DNA of 49,317 nucleotides, from positions 1 to 49,317 of the forward strand of contig JAZQKI010000031.1 of the NCBI GenBank assembly GCA_045542075.1, in the 5' to 3' direction. This stretch comes from SVTX01 sp045542075. GTDB taxonomy: Bacteria; Bacillota; Clostridia; Oscillospirales; CAG-272. Below are positions 8,692-18,030 of this stretch, piece after piece. Position 1 is the first letter of the stretch, and the number at the start of each line of letters is the position of its first letter. Both the position numbers and the translations under genes were made by a program. Under the pieces are notes generated by a model, which saw only the letters and a list, made by a program, of their open reading frames with translations, was not told the origin of the DNA and did no database searches.

Positions 8692-10107
8692 TTACCTGTC
8701 TTGCTCTGTCTTTTCTATCTCTTGGATCATTCTCTCAAATTTCATGGCTCTGCTCGCCTTAAAGAGAATAACGTCACCGCAATTCAATATTTCTTTTAGT
8801 GTTTTTATCGTGTTCTCTGCCGAGCAGTCAAGCTCGGTATGTATATTTGACTCACTCATACCGCAAAGCCTCGCGCCCTCGGCAATTTGTGCGCCAAGCT
8901 CGCCCACCGTAAACAGAATATCTATTTTCTTGTCTGCGGCAAATTTTCCGACCTCTCTGTGAAGTTCTGCCGAACACTCGCCAAGCTCGCGCATATCACC
9001 AAGCACCGCTATTTTGCGCTTGCCCTCAAGTGTCGCGAGCACCTCAAGCGAACTGCGCATTGACTCGGGGGAAGCGTTATAGCAGTCAGCTATTATCTTA
9101 AATCCGTCCGCGTCGTATATCCTCTGTCTGTACGCCTTGGGGGTATATTTTGCAATTCCCCGCTTTATCTGCTCGCCGCAGAGTCCCATAAGAAGCCCTA
9201 TCGCGCATGCAAAAAGCGAGTCGTAAACTATATGTTGTCCTATCGCGGGAACAGAAATATCATTTATCTCTCCCCCGCTGTATTTCAGGTCAAAAATACT
9301 GCTCTCGGAGGTAAATCTTATATTCTCCGCGCAAAAATCAGCGTCTCCGCATGCCGAGACAAACAGGATTTTGTAGTCCGCGCCGCTGTTTTTTTCGGCA
9401 AGCTGACGCAGCAGCGGCTCGTCGCCGTTGAGCAGAAGTGTCCCCCCTGCGCGCATACCCTCCGCTATCTCATACTTTGCCCTTGCGATATTTTCACGTG
9501 TGCCGAGATATTCAAGGTGCGACGTGCCGATATTCGTAATAGCCGCAACCTTTGGCGAGGCGGTACGCGACATCTGACTTATCTCGCCAAATCCGCTCAT
9601 ACCCATCTCAAATACCGCCGCCTCACACCCGTCTCCGACCTCAAGCATAGACATAGGCATACCTATAACGCTATTGAAGTTTCCCTCGGTGCTGTAAAGC
9701 TCAAATCCCTCGTTCAGCACACAGGCGGTAAGCTCCTTTGTGGTAGTCTTGCCCACGCTTCCCGTGATAGCTACCGTGTCAATGGGAGTGTTTTTTCTGT
9801 ACCCCTGCGCAAGCGTTGAGAACGCCGCGACCGAGTCTCCTACCACACAAAAGCTGGAGTCAGCATCCGCGCCCTCGGGCACTCGCTCACAAAGGAAGCA
9901 CCTGCCACCGAGATTTTGCGCCGACGGTATAAAATTATGTCCGTCAACACGCTCGCCGAGAGTCGCGATAAAAAGCGTTTTTTCGTCTGCCTCCCGCGAG
10001 TCCGTGCATACGTATTCAAATTCTCTGTTTTCACCTATAAGAGTGCCGCCGCAATAGTGCGCGACGTTCTCCATATTCTCAGGGCAAAGCCCCAATTTTA
10101 TCTTCAT
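8692..10107 (-). CDS. murF: UDP-MurNAc-tripeptide--D-Ala-D-Ala ligase MurF
   Basis: A 471-residue ATP-dependent Mur ligase that adds D-Ala-D-Ala to the cytoplasmic UDP-MurNAc-tripeptide. The N-terminal domain includes YVCTDSREADEKTLFIAT and DGHNFI; the central ATPase P-loop is ITGSVGKTTTKE (about 114-125), followed by the GNFNSVIGMPMS motif typical of MurF. The C-terminal domain has DCYNASPESMRSSLEVL and AVLGDMRELG. The start codon overlaps the murE stop (ATGA), so the two are translationally coupled. Confidence 0.96.
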   Translation of the reverse strand: MKIKLGLCPENMENVAHYCGGTLIGENREFEYVCTDSREADEKTLFIATLGERVDGHNFIPSAQNLGGRCFLCERVPEGADADSSFCVVGDSVAAFSTLAQGYRKNTPIDTVAITGSVGKTTTKELTACVLNEGFELYSTEGNFNSVIGMPMSMLEVGDGCEAAVFEMGMSGFGEISQMSRTASPKVAAITNIGTSHLEYLGTRENIARAKYEIAEGMRAGGTLLLNGDEPLLRQLAEKNSGADYKILFVSACGDADFCAENIRFTSESSIFDLKYSGGEINDISVPAIGQHIVYDSLFACAIGLLMGLCGEQIKRGIAKYTPKAYRQRIYDADGFKIIADCYNASPESMRSSLEVLATLEGKRKIAVLGDMRELGECSAELHREVGKFAADKKIDILFTVGELGAQIAEGARLCGMSESNIHTELDCSAENTIKTLKEILNCGDVILFKASRAMKFERMIQEIEKTEQDR

Positions 10108-11606
10108 ATATCCCCCGAGTGATACTTATTTGCAAATTTCTGTACAAGCTCCCGCTCGCAAAAATATCTTTTTCCGTTTTTATCTATTTCGTAATTCTCA
10201 TGTCCCTTGCCCGCAAGCAGAATAATGTCGTTATTACGGGCGTTTCTGATGGCGTATTCGATTGCCGCCTCCCTGTCCTCAATGACGGTAAAGCAGGACT
10301 CCTTATCCACACCCGAGAGTATCTCGCAGATTATATCCGAGCGATTCTCCGTGCGGCTGTTGTCTGACGTGATTATCACAAAATCCGCCATTGACGAGGC
10401 AATACGTCCCATCTGCGACCGCTTTGAGCGGTCTCTGTCCCCTCCGCAGCCGAAAAGAAGAACTATCCTCTGACGTCCGCGGGAAAATCCCTTTGCGGTG
10501 CGAAGCAGATTTTCAAGTGCGTCGGGTGTGTGGGCATAGTCAAGAAAGACCGAAAAATTACATCTTCCGTCAAGCTTAACCCTCTCAAGCCTTCCCTCGA
10601 TGCCGCGCAGATGCGCAAGCGCATTTTTTATGTCAAACGCCGAGACTCCAAGCTCGTAGGCGCACACGGTCGCTTCAAGCGAATTCATGACCGTAAAATC
10701 TCCGGGTATTGCGCAGCTTATCCTCGCCCTCAGCTTCGGGTGGGAGAGCTTATATTCTATTCCCCACTGACCGAGGACTATCTGCTCAGCGCATACCGAT
10801 GTGTCCCCTCCGCACGCGGAACAGGTCACGGCGATATTTCTATGCATATCCGCAAGTCTTACGCCGTAAGGATTATCGCAGTTTATTACCGCCTTTTTGC
10901 ACCTGTCAAACAGCTTTGCCTTGGATAGAAAATACGACTCCATATCTCCGTGAAAGTCAAGATGCTCGGGAGTCAGATTTGTAAAAATACCAACCTCAAA
11001 GCTTATGGGTGACACCTTGCAAAGCTCAAGCGAATGTGAGCTGACCTCCATGACAACGTACTCGGCGCCGCTTTTTTTCATCACGTCAAATATTTTGTAA
11101 AGCTCCTCGGGGTCGGGGGTGGTGAGGTTGGATAGCTGATTGTCCGAGCGAATATCTATCTTCGCCCCGCAATACATGCTTCCCACCGTGCCTATAAGCC
11201 CCACCCGTCTTCCCGAGCGGTAGAGTATCTCGTATATCATACGCGACACCGTGGTCTTGCCGTTAGTTCCCGTAACGCCGATTATCTTCATGGAATCCTG
11301 AACATTACCGTACCACGCGGAATACAGCCTTGCCATAGCGTCTCTTGTGTTATCCGCGCGTATTACGGGGATATGTCCGTCAATATCCCGCGCGTCAAAA
11401 TTTCTGTCGCACAGTATGACCGCCGCTCCCCGACGGATGGCAGACATGATAAAATTATGTCCGTCCGCCGAAAGACCGCGAATACATACGTATATGCACC
11501 CGTCGTAAGCCTTTCGCGAGTCGGTTACTATTCCCGACACCTCGATATCCGAAAGCTCCTCAAAATATTCTATTCCTGCAAGTCGGCAAAGAGCTGAAAG
11601 CCTCAT
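10104..11606 (-). CDS. murE: UDP-MurNAc-L-Ala-D-Glu--2,6-diaminopimelate ligase MurE
   Basis: A 500-residue Mur ligase adding the third stem-peptide residue. The N-terminal UDP-binding domain has GIVTDSRKAYDGCIYVCIRG; the P-loop is GVTGTNGKTTVSRMI (about 107-121); a carbamylated-Lys region and HTPDALENLL follow. The substrate-determining motif reads SDNSRTEN (about residue 415). meso-DAP enzymes carry DNPR and Lys enzymes DNP(N/D), so the retained Arg points to meso-DAP despite Ser replacing Pro. GGAGG precedes the ATG; the stop overlaps murF by 4 bp. Confidence 0.95.
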   Translation of the reverse strand: MRLSALCRLAGIEYFEELSDIEVSGIVTDSRKAYDGCIYVCIRGLSADGHNFIMSAIRRGAAVILCDRNFDARDIDGHIPVIRADNTRDAMARLYSAWYGNVQDSMKIIGVTGTNGKTTVSRMIYEILYRSGRRVGLIGTVGSMYCGAKIDIRSDNQLSNLTTPDPEELYKIFDVMKKSGAEYVVMEVSSHSLELCKVSPISFEVGIFTNLTPEHLDFHGDMESYFLSKAKLFDRCKKAVINCDNPYGVRLADMHRNIAVTCSACGGDTSVCAEQIVLGQWGIEYKLSHPKLRARISCAIPGDFTVMNSLEATVCAYELGVSAFDIKNALAHLRGIEGRLERVKLDGRCNFSVFLDYAHTPDALENLLRTAKGFSRGRQRIVLLFGCGGDRDRSKRSQMGRIASSMADFVIITSDNSRTENRSDIICEILSGVDKESCFTVIEDREAAIEYAIRNARNNDIILLAGKGHENYEIDKNGKRYFCERELVQKFANKYHSGDI

Positions 11607-11668
11607 ATATACCTCCGAAAATATAAGCTTTTGAAAAATTTATACTTCCGTCGGCATTATATTGCCGT

Positions 11669-14056
11669 TTAATCGTCGGCGTCAAGATACCTGAATTTCA
11701 GTTCAACCACCGTTCCTATCTCAACGGGTGTTCCCGCGGGTATAGATTGCTCATATACCACGGCTCCCGTGCCAGACATATAATTTTTAGTTCCCGATAT
11801 CTTGATGTTAAGTCCGTATCCCGTGAGCGTGCCGTTTGCCGCCACCGCGGTCATTCCCGTAAGGTCGGGGACTATTACCGTTTTCCTGTTATTTTTGGAT
11901 TCCTCCGTAGTGTAAAGCACTACCTTCGCCGAGCCCTTTTCCATAAGAGTCAAGGGTGCGGGTGACTGCGCAAGAACCGTGTCACCGTCGCCTACTATAT
12001 CAATAGACACGCCGTACATCTCTGCAAGCTTTTGCGCTCTCTCAACACTGAGAGCTATAAGCCAGGGTGTCTCGATAGCCTGCTTTGCAAGCTCATCCTC
12101 GTCAAACACCGCCTCAACTCCGTAGTAAGGCAGTATCTCCTCAAGAAGCTGCCCTATGTAAGGCGCGGCGACCACGCTTCCGTAAAGCACGCCCTCGGTA
12201 GGCTCGTCGACCATGATTATTGCCGCTATCTCGGGTGAGTCCGCAGGCGCGTACGCCACAGTCGAGCAAACGTACGGCGTATAATCCGTGTCGTGTGTAT
12301 CCTTTTTCTCGGACGTACCCGTCTTTGCCGCGACTCTGTATCCCGCAACGTAGGCGTTTTTCGCTCCGCCGTCGGTGGCAACACCCTCGCGAAGCACCTC
12401 GGAGACTATTCTTGACGTCTCCTGGCTTATTACCTGGCGCTTAACCTGAGTTTCATAGGAATATATTACGTTTCCTTCATTGTCGCGCACCTCCGAAAGC
12501 AGATGCGGTGTGACAAGCTCGCCTCCGTTTGCGACCGCGCTTATGGCGGAGAGGTGCTGCATTACGGATATCTTGAAGTTCTGACCGAAGGACGTGACCG
12601 CAAGGTCAAGCTCGGTAAAATTATTCTTGTCAAAGAAAATGCTCACGCCCTCGCCCTGAATGTCTATTCCCGTCTTGTCAAGGTATCCGAAGGCGTTGAA
12701 ATAATCGTAAAATCTGCTCTGTCCTATACGCGCGCCCATCATCATAAGCACGGGGTTACAGGACTGCTGGATACCCCTCGCAAACGTAAGGCTTCCGTGT
12801 CCCGTGGTCTTGTGGCACTTTATCTTTTGTCCAAGCACGATATGGTAGCCCGGGCAGGAAAACGTCTCGTTTTCTCTTACGAGATTTTCCTCGTACGCCA
12901 TAGCCGCGGTAATTACCTTGAAGGTAGAACCCGGCATATAGACCTCGGTCGTCACCTTATTGTTCCACATAGCGAGCATAAGTCCCTGCGAGAGCGCGGA
13001 CTGAAATTCCTCATAGCTCTCGTATTGATACTGATTTTCCTCTGCGTTGCTTATTCTCAGAGTCTCGCAGTAAAGCTCGCGGGTTTTCTCCAAAAACTCC
13101 TCGCTCCCCTCCTCGAGTCGGCTTTCATAAAGCCTTGCGAGAGCCTTATCGAGCTTGGTCTGGGAGTCCTCGTTCAACGTCCAGGGGTTATTGAGGTCAA
13201 AATTCGGGTAGGTAGCCATAGCAAGCACCGCGCCCGTGTTTACGTCCATGACCACGCCGCACGCTCTGTTCTTTCCGCCCGACTCAAGATACGCCTGCTT
13301 GACCTGTTCCTCAAGCTCCGCCTGGATATAGACGTCAATAGTCGTGACCACGCTGTATCCGTCTATCGCGGGGATATAGCTTTCATAATCGTAGGGCATT
13401 TCCTTGCCCGACGAATCCTTTGCGGTAACGTACTTTCCGTCCGTGCCCTGCAAATACTCGTTATACTGAAGCTCGATGCCGTATATTCCGTCGCCGTCGC
13501 TGTTGGTAAAGCCCAGCGCGTGCGAGCCGAGGCTTTCATAGGGATAATATCTCTTGCTTGTAGCCTGGAGATGCACGAGCGCAAGATCGTCTATCTCCGC
13601 CTCCTCAAGAAATGCTCTGACCTTTGCCGCATCCTCTTGTGAAATATGCTTTTTGAGTGTTCTGTCGCGGTATCTTGTGTAGGTAGATTGCGCTATTATC
13701 TCGTCATAGCTAAGCCCCAGGGACTCTATCTGTGAGAGCCCTTTTGCGATAATCTCAGCATATCCCTTAGCGTCGTTGACGGTCTGCTGCGCTATTACCG
13801 CGGGGTCGATGAAAAGTCTGTACGTAGTTATATTCGTGGCAATAACTATGCCGTTTTTGTCGTATATCTCGCCTCTGTCGGCAGCTACAGGTGTGACCTG
13901 CGTTATCTGGTCTATTACCTTCTGCTCATACTTCTTAAAGTCAAAGAGCTGAATGGAAAATATCCTCAGGCAAAGGAGCAGCAGGAGTACCGTGATAACG
14001 GCGCAGATCACTGCCGACCTTTTCAAAACCTTATTGCTGGGTGTTCCGCCCTCCAT
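11669..14056 (-). CDS. class B penicillin-binding protein with PASTA domains (SpoVD/FtsI type)
   Basis: A 795-residue transpeptidase that cross-links septal peptidoglycan. One N-terminal span (about 12-32) anchors it outside the membrane. The dimerisation domain holds PVAADRGEIYDKNG. The transpeptidase motifs are in order: STFK (nucleophile Ser near 377), SCN near 435 and KTGTSEKK near 578. Two C-terminal PASTA-like units follow (about 665-725 and 730-795; the latter begins VIVPDLTGMTAV). PASTA repeats fit SpoVD or PBP2B. Only one such gene is in the cluster, where Bacillus has two, so it may serve both vegetative and spore-cortex division. AGGAGGAG precedes the start. Confidence 0.95.
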   Translation of the reverse strand: MEGGTPSNKVLKRSAVICAVITVLLLLLCLRIFSIQLFDFKKYEQKVIDQITQVTPVAADRGEIYDKNGIVIATNITTYRLFIDPAVIAQQTVNDAKGYAEIIAKGLSQIESLGLSYDEIIAQSTYTRYRDRTLKKHISQEDAAKVRAFLEEAEIDDLALVHLQATSKRYYPYESLGSHALGFTNSDGDGIYGIELQYNEYLQGTDGKYVTAKDSSGKEMPYDYESYIPAIDGYSVVTTIDVYIQAELEEQVKQAYLESGGKNRACGVVMDVNTGAVLAMATYPNFDLNNPWTLNEDSQTKLDKALARLYESRLEEGSEEFLEKTRELYCETLRISNAEENQYQYESYEEFQSALSQGLMLAMWNNKVTTEVYMPGSTFKVITAAMAYEENLVRENETFSCPGYHIVLGQKIKCHKTTGHGSLTFARGIQQSCNPVLMMMGARIGQSRFYDYFNAFGYLDKTGIDIQGEGVSIFFDKNNFTELDLAVTSFGQNFKISVMQHLSAISAVANGGELVTPHLLSEVRDNEGNVIYSYETQVKRQVISQETSRIVSEVLREGVATDGGAKNAYVAGYRVAAKTGTSEKKDTHDTDYTPYVCSTVAYAPADSPEIAAIIMVDEPTEGVLYGSVVAAPYIGQLLEEILPYYGVEAVFDEDELAKQAIETPWLIALSVERAQKLAEMYGVSIDIVGDGDTVLAQSPAPLTLMEKGSAKVVLYTTEESKNNRKTVIVPDLTGMTAVAANGTLTGYGLNIKISGTKNYMSGTGAVVYEQSIPAGTPVEIGTVVELKFRYLDADD

Positions 14057-14138
14057 GTCTACTCCTCCTCTCTTATTTGTACTCCGAATAAATTATATGT
14101 TTGTCCATGACGCGGATATTACAAAACTCCGCACCCTG

Positions 14139-14996
14139 TCAATCCTCTTTTTTCAGTCCCAGGGCTTCAAAGAGCCTTACTATTGCCGACTCTCTGGAAT
14201 AGGACGAGTCCGTTATCACGGTATCCTCGCGATCAATACTGATATAGCGTGACGCGACGTACTCCGCGCTTACCATTCCGTACTCACCCTCGGCGATCTC
14301 CTTTATGTTAATCATATTGTTTTTGACCTCAAGATCTACCGAAAGCTTTGCCTCCTGCTTTTTGAGCTCCTCAAGCTTGGACTCAAGACGCGAAATGTCA
14401 CTTTCCGTGCGGCTTACCATAACGGACGAGGTAACTATCAAAAGAAGCGATACAAAAATTATCATGACCGCAAAAAGCATACCCTTGGGCATACTCTTGC
14501 GCTTTGCCTTGACTTCTCCCTGAGCATCAGCGTCGGGAAATCCTCTGCCTACCGTCTCCATCAGCTTTTTGGGCTTTATCGGTATAAGACCGATCTCCCT
14601 CAGCTTCTCCCCCATCAGCTTGCGTATGGCAAGCCGCATCTCTTTTTTTGACTGTAATTTGACCTTTCCGCGGGAATCCGCGAGCGCCTTTTTGTATTCC
14701 TCCTCGTCTCTTGAGGCGGCGTCGGGGGATTTGGGACCTCGCAGATCCTTGTAGTAGCGCGCAAAGTCCTCGCTACCTGTATAAAGCTTGCCGTTATACA
14801 AGCTTGTTTTATATTTTTTGCTCTTGGGGTCTATTGTGTCCGCACCCTTACGCGCGCGCCTTTTGGCTGACGCCGCGGCATCCGCCTGCGCATCAAGGTG
14901 CGCCTTCTCGGCAATTCCCTTGTTGCGGAATCTGTCACACAACAGATTTATGTAATAAGAGCAGGAATCCTTTATATTTTTCATATCCGTCTCCAT
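14139..14996 (-). CDS. FtsL-like septum protein with long cytoplasmic N-terminus
   Basis: A 285-residue bitopic protein in the ftsL position between rsmH and the PBP gene. About 170 charged residues precede one membrane span (KGMLFAVMIIFVSLLLIVTSS), followed by a short coiled coil (ESDISRLESKLEELKKQEAKL) and a tail (NIKEIAEGEYGMV) resembling the FtsL/DivIC distal region. Such proteins bridge FtsQ to FtsI/FtsW. The start chosen is the ATG at 14996, 10 bases after GCAGGAG; an ATG 24 bp upstream lacks a ribosome binding site. The N-terminus is far longer than in classical FtsL (about 120 residues). Identity rests on topology and position, since FtsL sequences diverge greatly. Confidence 0.75.
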   Translation of the reverse strand: METDMKNIKDSCSYYINLLCDRFRNKGIAEKAHLDAQADAAASAKRRARKGADTIDPKSKKYKTSLYNGKLYTGSEDFARYYKDLRGPKSPDAASRDEEEYKKALADSRGKVKLQSKKEMRLAIRKLMGEKLREIGLIPIKPKKLMETVGRGFPDADAQGEVKAKRKSMPKGMLFAVMIIFVSLLLIVTSSVMVSRTESDISRLESKLEELKKQEAKLSVDLEVKNNMINIKEIAEGEYGMVSAEYVASRYISIDREDTVITDSSYSRESAIVRLFEALGLKKED

Positions 14997-15044
14997 ATAA
15001 TTTTTGCTCCTGCGAGCCATTACTCAAATGGGGCTTGTATAAAA

Positions 15045-15992
15045 TCAGAGCTTTTCCGCCACGCGAAGCTTCGCGCTTCTTGATCTGGGATTTTGTTCTA
15101 TCTCGGTATCACCGGGCAGGATAGGCTTTTTCGATATTATTTTGACCTTCGGCTTGTTGCCGCACACGCACACGGGAATTCTCGGCGGGCAGGTACAGCC
15201 CTCAGCGAGCTTTACGTAGCTTTGCTTGACTATTCTGTCCTCAAGCGAGTGGAAGGTGATTATAGCAATTCTGCCGCCCGGGGCGAGAAGCTCGGTTGCC
15301 GACTCGATCGCGGGCTGAATGACCGAAAGCTCACCGTTTACCTCTATTCTTATTGCCTGGAACGTGCGCTTGGCGGGATGATGTCCGCCCTCCCGCGCAG
15401 CCGCGGGAATTGCGCTCTTTATTACGTCGACAAGCTCACCCGTTGTCTCAATAGGCTTTATTTCTCTGCGACGTACTATCGCCGCCGCGATCCTTGGGGC
15501 AAATCTGTCCTCGCCGTAGTCGTAAATTATTTTGCGTATCCTGTCCTCGGGATAAAGATTTACAACGGTATATGCGTCAAGCTGATTGCGTCTGTCCATT
15601 CGCATATCGAGAGGCGCGTCGGCGTTATGAGAGAAGCCTCGCTCCGCCGTATCAAGCTGATACGACGACACACCGAGATCAAGCAGCACGCCGTTTATTC
15701 TGCCAATATCAAGCTCGCGGCAAACGTCCGCGATGTTTGAAAAATTGTTTCTGACTATAGTAACCTTGTCTCCAAACTCCGAGAGTCTCTTACTCGCCGC
15801 CGCGATAGCCGCCTCGTCCTGATCTATAGCGATAAGTCTGCCGCCTGTCAGTCTTTTCGCGATCTCATAGGAGTGACCGCCGCCGCCCGCGGTGCCGTCT
15901 ATATAAATTCCGTTGGGGTCAATATTCAGATTTTCGATACACTCGTCAAGAAGCACCGAGCGATGTGAAAAATTAAGTCCTTGAGTTTCCAT
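15045..15992 (-). CDS. rsmH: 16S rRNA (cytosine(1402)-N(4))-methyltransferase RsmH (MraW)
   Basis: A 315-residue SAM-dependent enzyme that N4-methylates C1402 in the decoding centre of 16S rRNA. Signatures: FSHRSVLLDECIENL at the start, the SAM loop IDGTAGGGGHSYEIAKRL (about 31-48), LLDLGVSSYQLDTAERGFS and the RTFQAIRIEVNGEL segment; AIITFHSLEDRIVK lies near residue 245. It is the first gene of the dcw operon. mraZ, which usually precedes it, is absent: the promoter lies directly upstream. Confidence 0.97.
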   Translation of the reverse strand: METQGLNFSHRSVLLDECIENLNIDPNGIYIDGTAGGGGHSYEIAKRLTGGRLIAIDQDEAAIAAASKRLSEFGDKVTIVRNNFSNIADVCRELDIGRINGVLLDLGVSSYQLDTAERGFSHNADAPLDMRMDRRNQLDAYTVVNLYPEDRIRKIIYDYGEDRFAPRIAAAIVRRREIKPIETTGELVDVIKSAIPAAAREGGHHPAKRTFQAIRIEVNGELSVIQPAIESATELLAPGGRIAIITFHSLEDRIVKQSYVKLAEGCTCPPRIPVCVCGNKPKVKIISKKPILPGDTEIEQNPRSRSAKLRVAEKL

Positions 15993-16024
15993 AATTCAGC
16001 CTCTCAAAATAACAATACACATAT

Positions 16025-16053
16025 ATTATAATATATAAACTATATAAAATCAA
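16025..16053 (-). promoter_or_regulatory. promoter of the dcw operon
   Basis: Minus strand: TTGATT (16048-16053), 17-bp spacer, TATAAT (16025-16030), ending about 32 bp before the rsmH start. There is no mraZ gene and no obvious MraZ-type repeat box next to it. Confidence 0.8.
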
Positions 16054-16502
16054 GGGGTGACGGACAAGTATTCGTGAACATTTTAATAATTTTTCAAACG
16101 CCCGCGGAAATAAAAATACACCCGCATAGCGGGTGTACGGATTTCATAATAAGCCTTCCCCTGTTGAAAAAGTCAAATTTTGCGTTTTCATTCACGTGTC
16201 GTCCGGGAGGGAGGTTAGCCTTCCCCAGCGGGGAAGGTGGCGCCGAAGGCGACGGATGAGGAGAGCCCCATTTGTGATTATAAAGGTATTTTGCGATTAC
16301 ATCATTGTCGGGGCGCATTGTATTAACGACCCAATGCGTCAGTTGCTCGAGAGCGTCGACATTATGGGTAATCATAAAAAATATCGCCCTCAATGGTGGT
16401 ACTCTCCTCATCCACCGCAAGCGGTCCCCCTTCCCCGCTGGGGAAGGCTGATTGTGCATTTACGGACCGTCGAGGGCAAATCCGCCCCGCAGCCGCAAAA
16501 AT
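16054..16502. other. intergenic repeat cluster 1
   Basis: A non-coding gap between the spoVAF-like stop and the dcw promoter. It contains a short CCTTCCCC/TTGAAAAAG segment and the 233-bp element at 16217-16449. Open frames here are interrupted in the sister copy and are not genes. Confidence 0.8.
16217..16449. repeat. family A twin-hairpin element, copy 1 (233 bp)
   Basis: A MITE-like element with terminal inverted repeats of about 48 bp. Each end reads: palindrome CCTTCCCCAGCGGGGAAGG, then a small hairpin (left arms GGCGCC/GGCGAC, right arms ACCGC/GCGGT), then GGATGAGGAGAG. The unique core includes GATGTAATCGCAAAATACC on the minus strand. The same 233-bp unit lies inverted at 28842-29074, and a truncated copy at 48531-48625. 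No transposase is encoded. Confidence 0.85.
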
Positions 16503-17951
16503 TTACTCTGTAAAATCACTCTTTCTCACACGCACGAACAAGGACTTGAGCGCCTTGAAATTAAAGGGTATCAAGGGATAGAGATAGCTTCTCTTCCCGT
16601 TTACTGTCTTGTTTGTGGCTATGAGAATAATTATCAGCACACTTCCAAAAAGCAGTCCCCAGCCCCCAAATAAAGCCGTGAGTATCAGCAAAAGTATCCT
16701 CAAAAATTTGAACGCGTACCCAAGCTCGTAGCTCCTTTGCGTGAAGTTTGCTATCGCGACAAAAGCCATATACAGTATGACCTCGGGGATAAGCCAGCCG
16801 ATATTCACCGCAAAATCTCCGAGTATAAGCCCGCCCACCACCGAAAGCGAGTTCGAGAGCATATTCGGGGTGTTCAGCGACGCCATACGCAGTCCGTCTA
16901 TAATAAACTCCGTCAGAAGAAGCTGCGCGATTATGGGTATCCGTCCCCTGTCCTGCGGAATGATAAAGGAAAGCCATTCGGGGATAAGCGCCTCGTGAGT
17001 TATCGCAAAATACCACAGCGGTGTCAGAAACAGCGCAAGCCAGAATACCACGTGCCGCACGACTCTGATATACGAGCCCGTAAGCGGCGGAAAATAAAAG
17101 TCGTTTGTCTCCTGCATAAAGTCAAATATCGAGGTCGGCAATATCATGACCTCGGGCGAGTTGTCAATTATCACAAGCACGCTTCCCTCAAGCAGCTGCG
17201 CTGACGCAGAATCGGGACGCTCCGTGTATCTTATTTTGGGAAACGGATTATACCACCTTGTCTTTATCAGACACTCAGCGAGCGATTCGTGTCCCATAGC
17301 GAGCGCGTCTGTTTTGATATTGCTGATTTTTTCCTTAATCGACTCGACGTACTTCATATCCGCCCTGTCCTTCATATAACAGACCACAATATCCGTCCTT
17401 GAGTCCTTGCCGACGGTAATATAGCTCATGGTAAGCGAGGGATTTCTTATTCGTCGGCGGATAAGCGCGGTGTTGAAAATAAGCGTTTCCACAAATCCGT
17501 CTCTCGCGCCGCGCATGACCTTGTCGCCCTCAGGCTCCCCCGTGCTTCTGGCGGGATAGGTCCGCGCATCAATGATAATTCCGTTTGCGCCGAATCGCGA
17601 GCCTAAAACAAGCGTCGCGCCCGACATGACCATCTGCACCGCAAGGTCAATATCCGTTGTGACGTCACTCTCAACGTAAGAGACGTTGCACTCCATAAAA
17701 GCCAACACCGCGTCCCTGTGATCGTTGCAGGAAAACAGGTCCTTGTTCGGCTCAAGTGTCTTGAGTGAGACAAAATCCGACATAAGCTTCTGCATAACCA
17801 CGTCCTTAACAAAGCCGTCGATATAATAAAGCGTCAGCTCGTCAGCACCGATCTTGAGGGTCTTCTTTATAATGTCGAAGTTATCGTCAACGCAGAAGAT
17901 ATCGTCAAATATCCTTATGTTTTCTGAATACTTCTCGGCAAATTTCTTCAT
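16503..17951 (-). CDS. GerA/SpoVAF family spore germination protein
   Basis: A 482-residue membrane protein of the GerA family. The N-terminal half (about 1-290) is the soluble GerA domain (IGADELTLYYIDGFVKD; LVLGSRFGANGIIIDARTYP; REPEGD-like STGEPEGDKVMRGARDGFVE). At least four or five membrane segments follow (VVFWLALFLTPLWYFA onward), with a basic C-terminal tail. GerA proteins form germinant receptors with GerB and GerC; neither is nearby. A lone gene of this length fits SpoVAF, which works with the SpoVA channel in dipicolinate release and germination. This shows a spore-former. AGGAG supports the start. Confidence 0.87.
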   Translation of the reverse strand: MKKFAEKYSENIRIFDDIFCVDDNFDIIKKTLKIGADELTLYYIDGFVKDVVMQKLMSDFVSLKTLEPNKDLFSCNDHRDAVLAFMECNVSYVESDVTTDIDLAVQMVMSGATLVLGSRFGANGIIIDARTYPARSTGEPEGDKVMRGARDGFVETLIFNTALIRRRIRNPSLTMSYITVGKDSRTDIVVCYMKDRADMKYVESIKEKISNIKTDALAMGHESLAECLIKTRWYNPFPKIRYTERPDSASAQLLEGSVLVIIDNSPEVMILPTSIFDFMQETNDFYFPPLTGSYIRVVRHVVFWLALFLTPLWYFAITHEALIPEWLSFIIPQDRGRIPIIAQLLLTEFIIDGLRMASLNTPNMLSNSLSVVGGLILGDFAVNIGWLIPEVILYMAFVAIANFTQRSYELGYAFKFLRILLLILTALFGGWGLLFGSVLIIILIATNKTVNGKRSYLYPLIPFNFKALKSLFVRVRKSDFTE

Positions 17952-17997
17952 ATAAAGCTCCTGATAGATTTTAATGCTATTATTTGCCGGAAAGCAT

Positions 17998-18026
17998 AAA
18001 AAAATACGGCGTTATTGCCGTATTTC
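17998..18026 (-). terminator. terminator after nrdR
   Basis: Minus strand: stem AAATACGGC / GCCGTATTT with a 6-base loop, followed by a T run, immediately after the nrdR stop. It separates nrdR from the spoVAF-like gene. Confidence 0.85.
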
Positions 18027-18030
18027 TTTA

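Noticed and set aside
12503..13642. 379-codon plus-strand frame
   Set aside because: Antisense to the PBP gene, no ribosome site, biased composition.
16094..16459. 121-codon minus-strand frame over family A copy 1
   Set aside because: The sister copy has a frameshift and a TAG, and substitutions are not concentrated in third positions, so this is not a protein.
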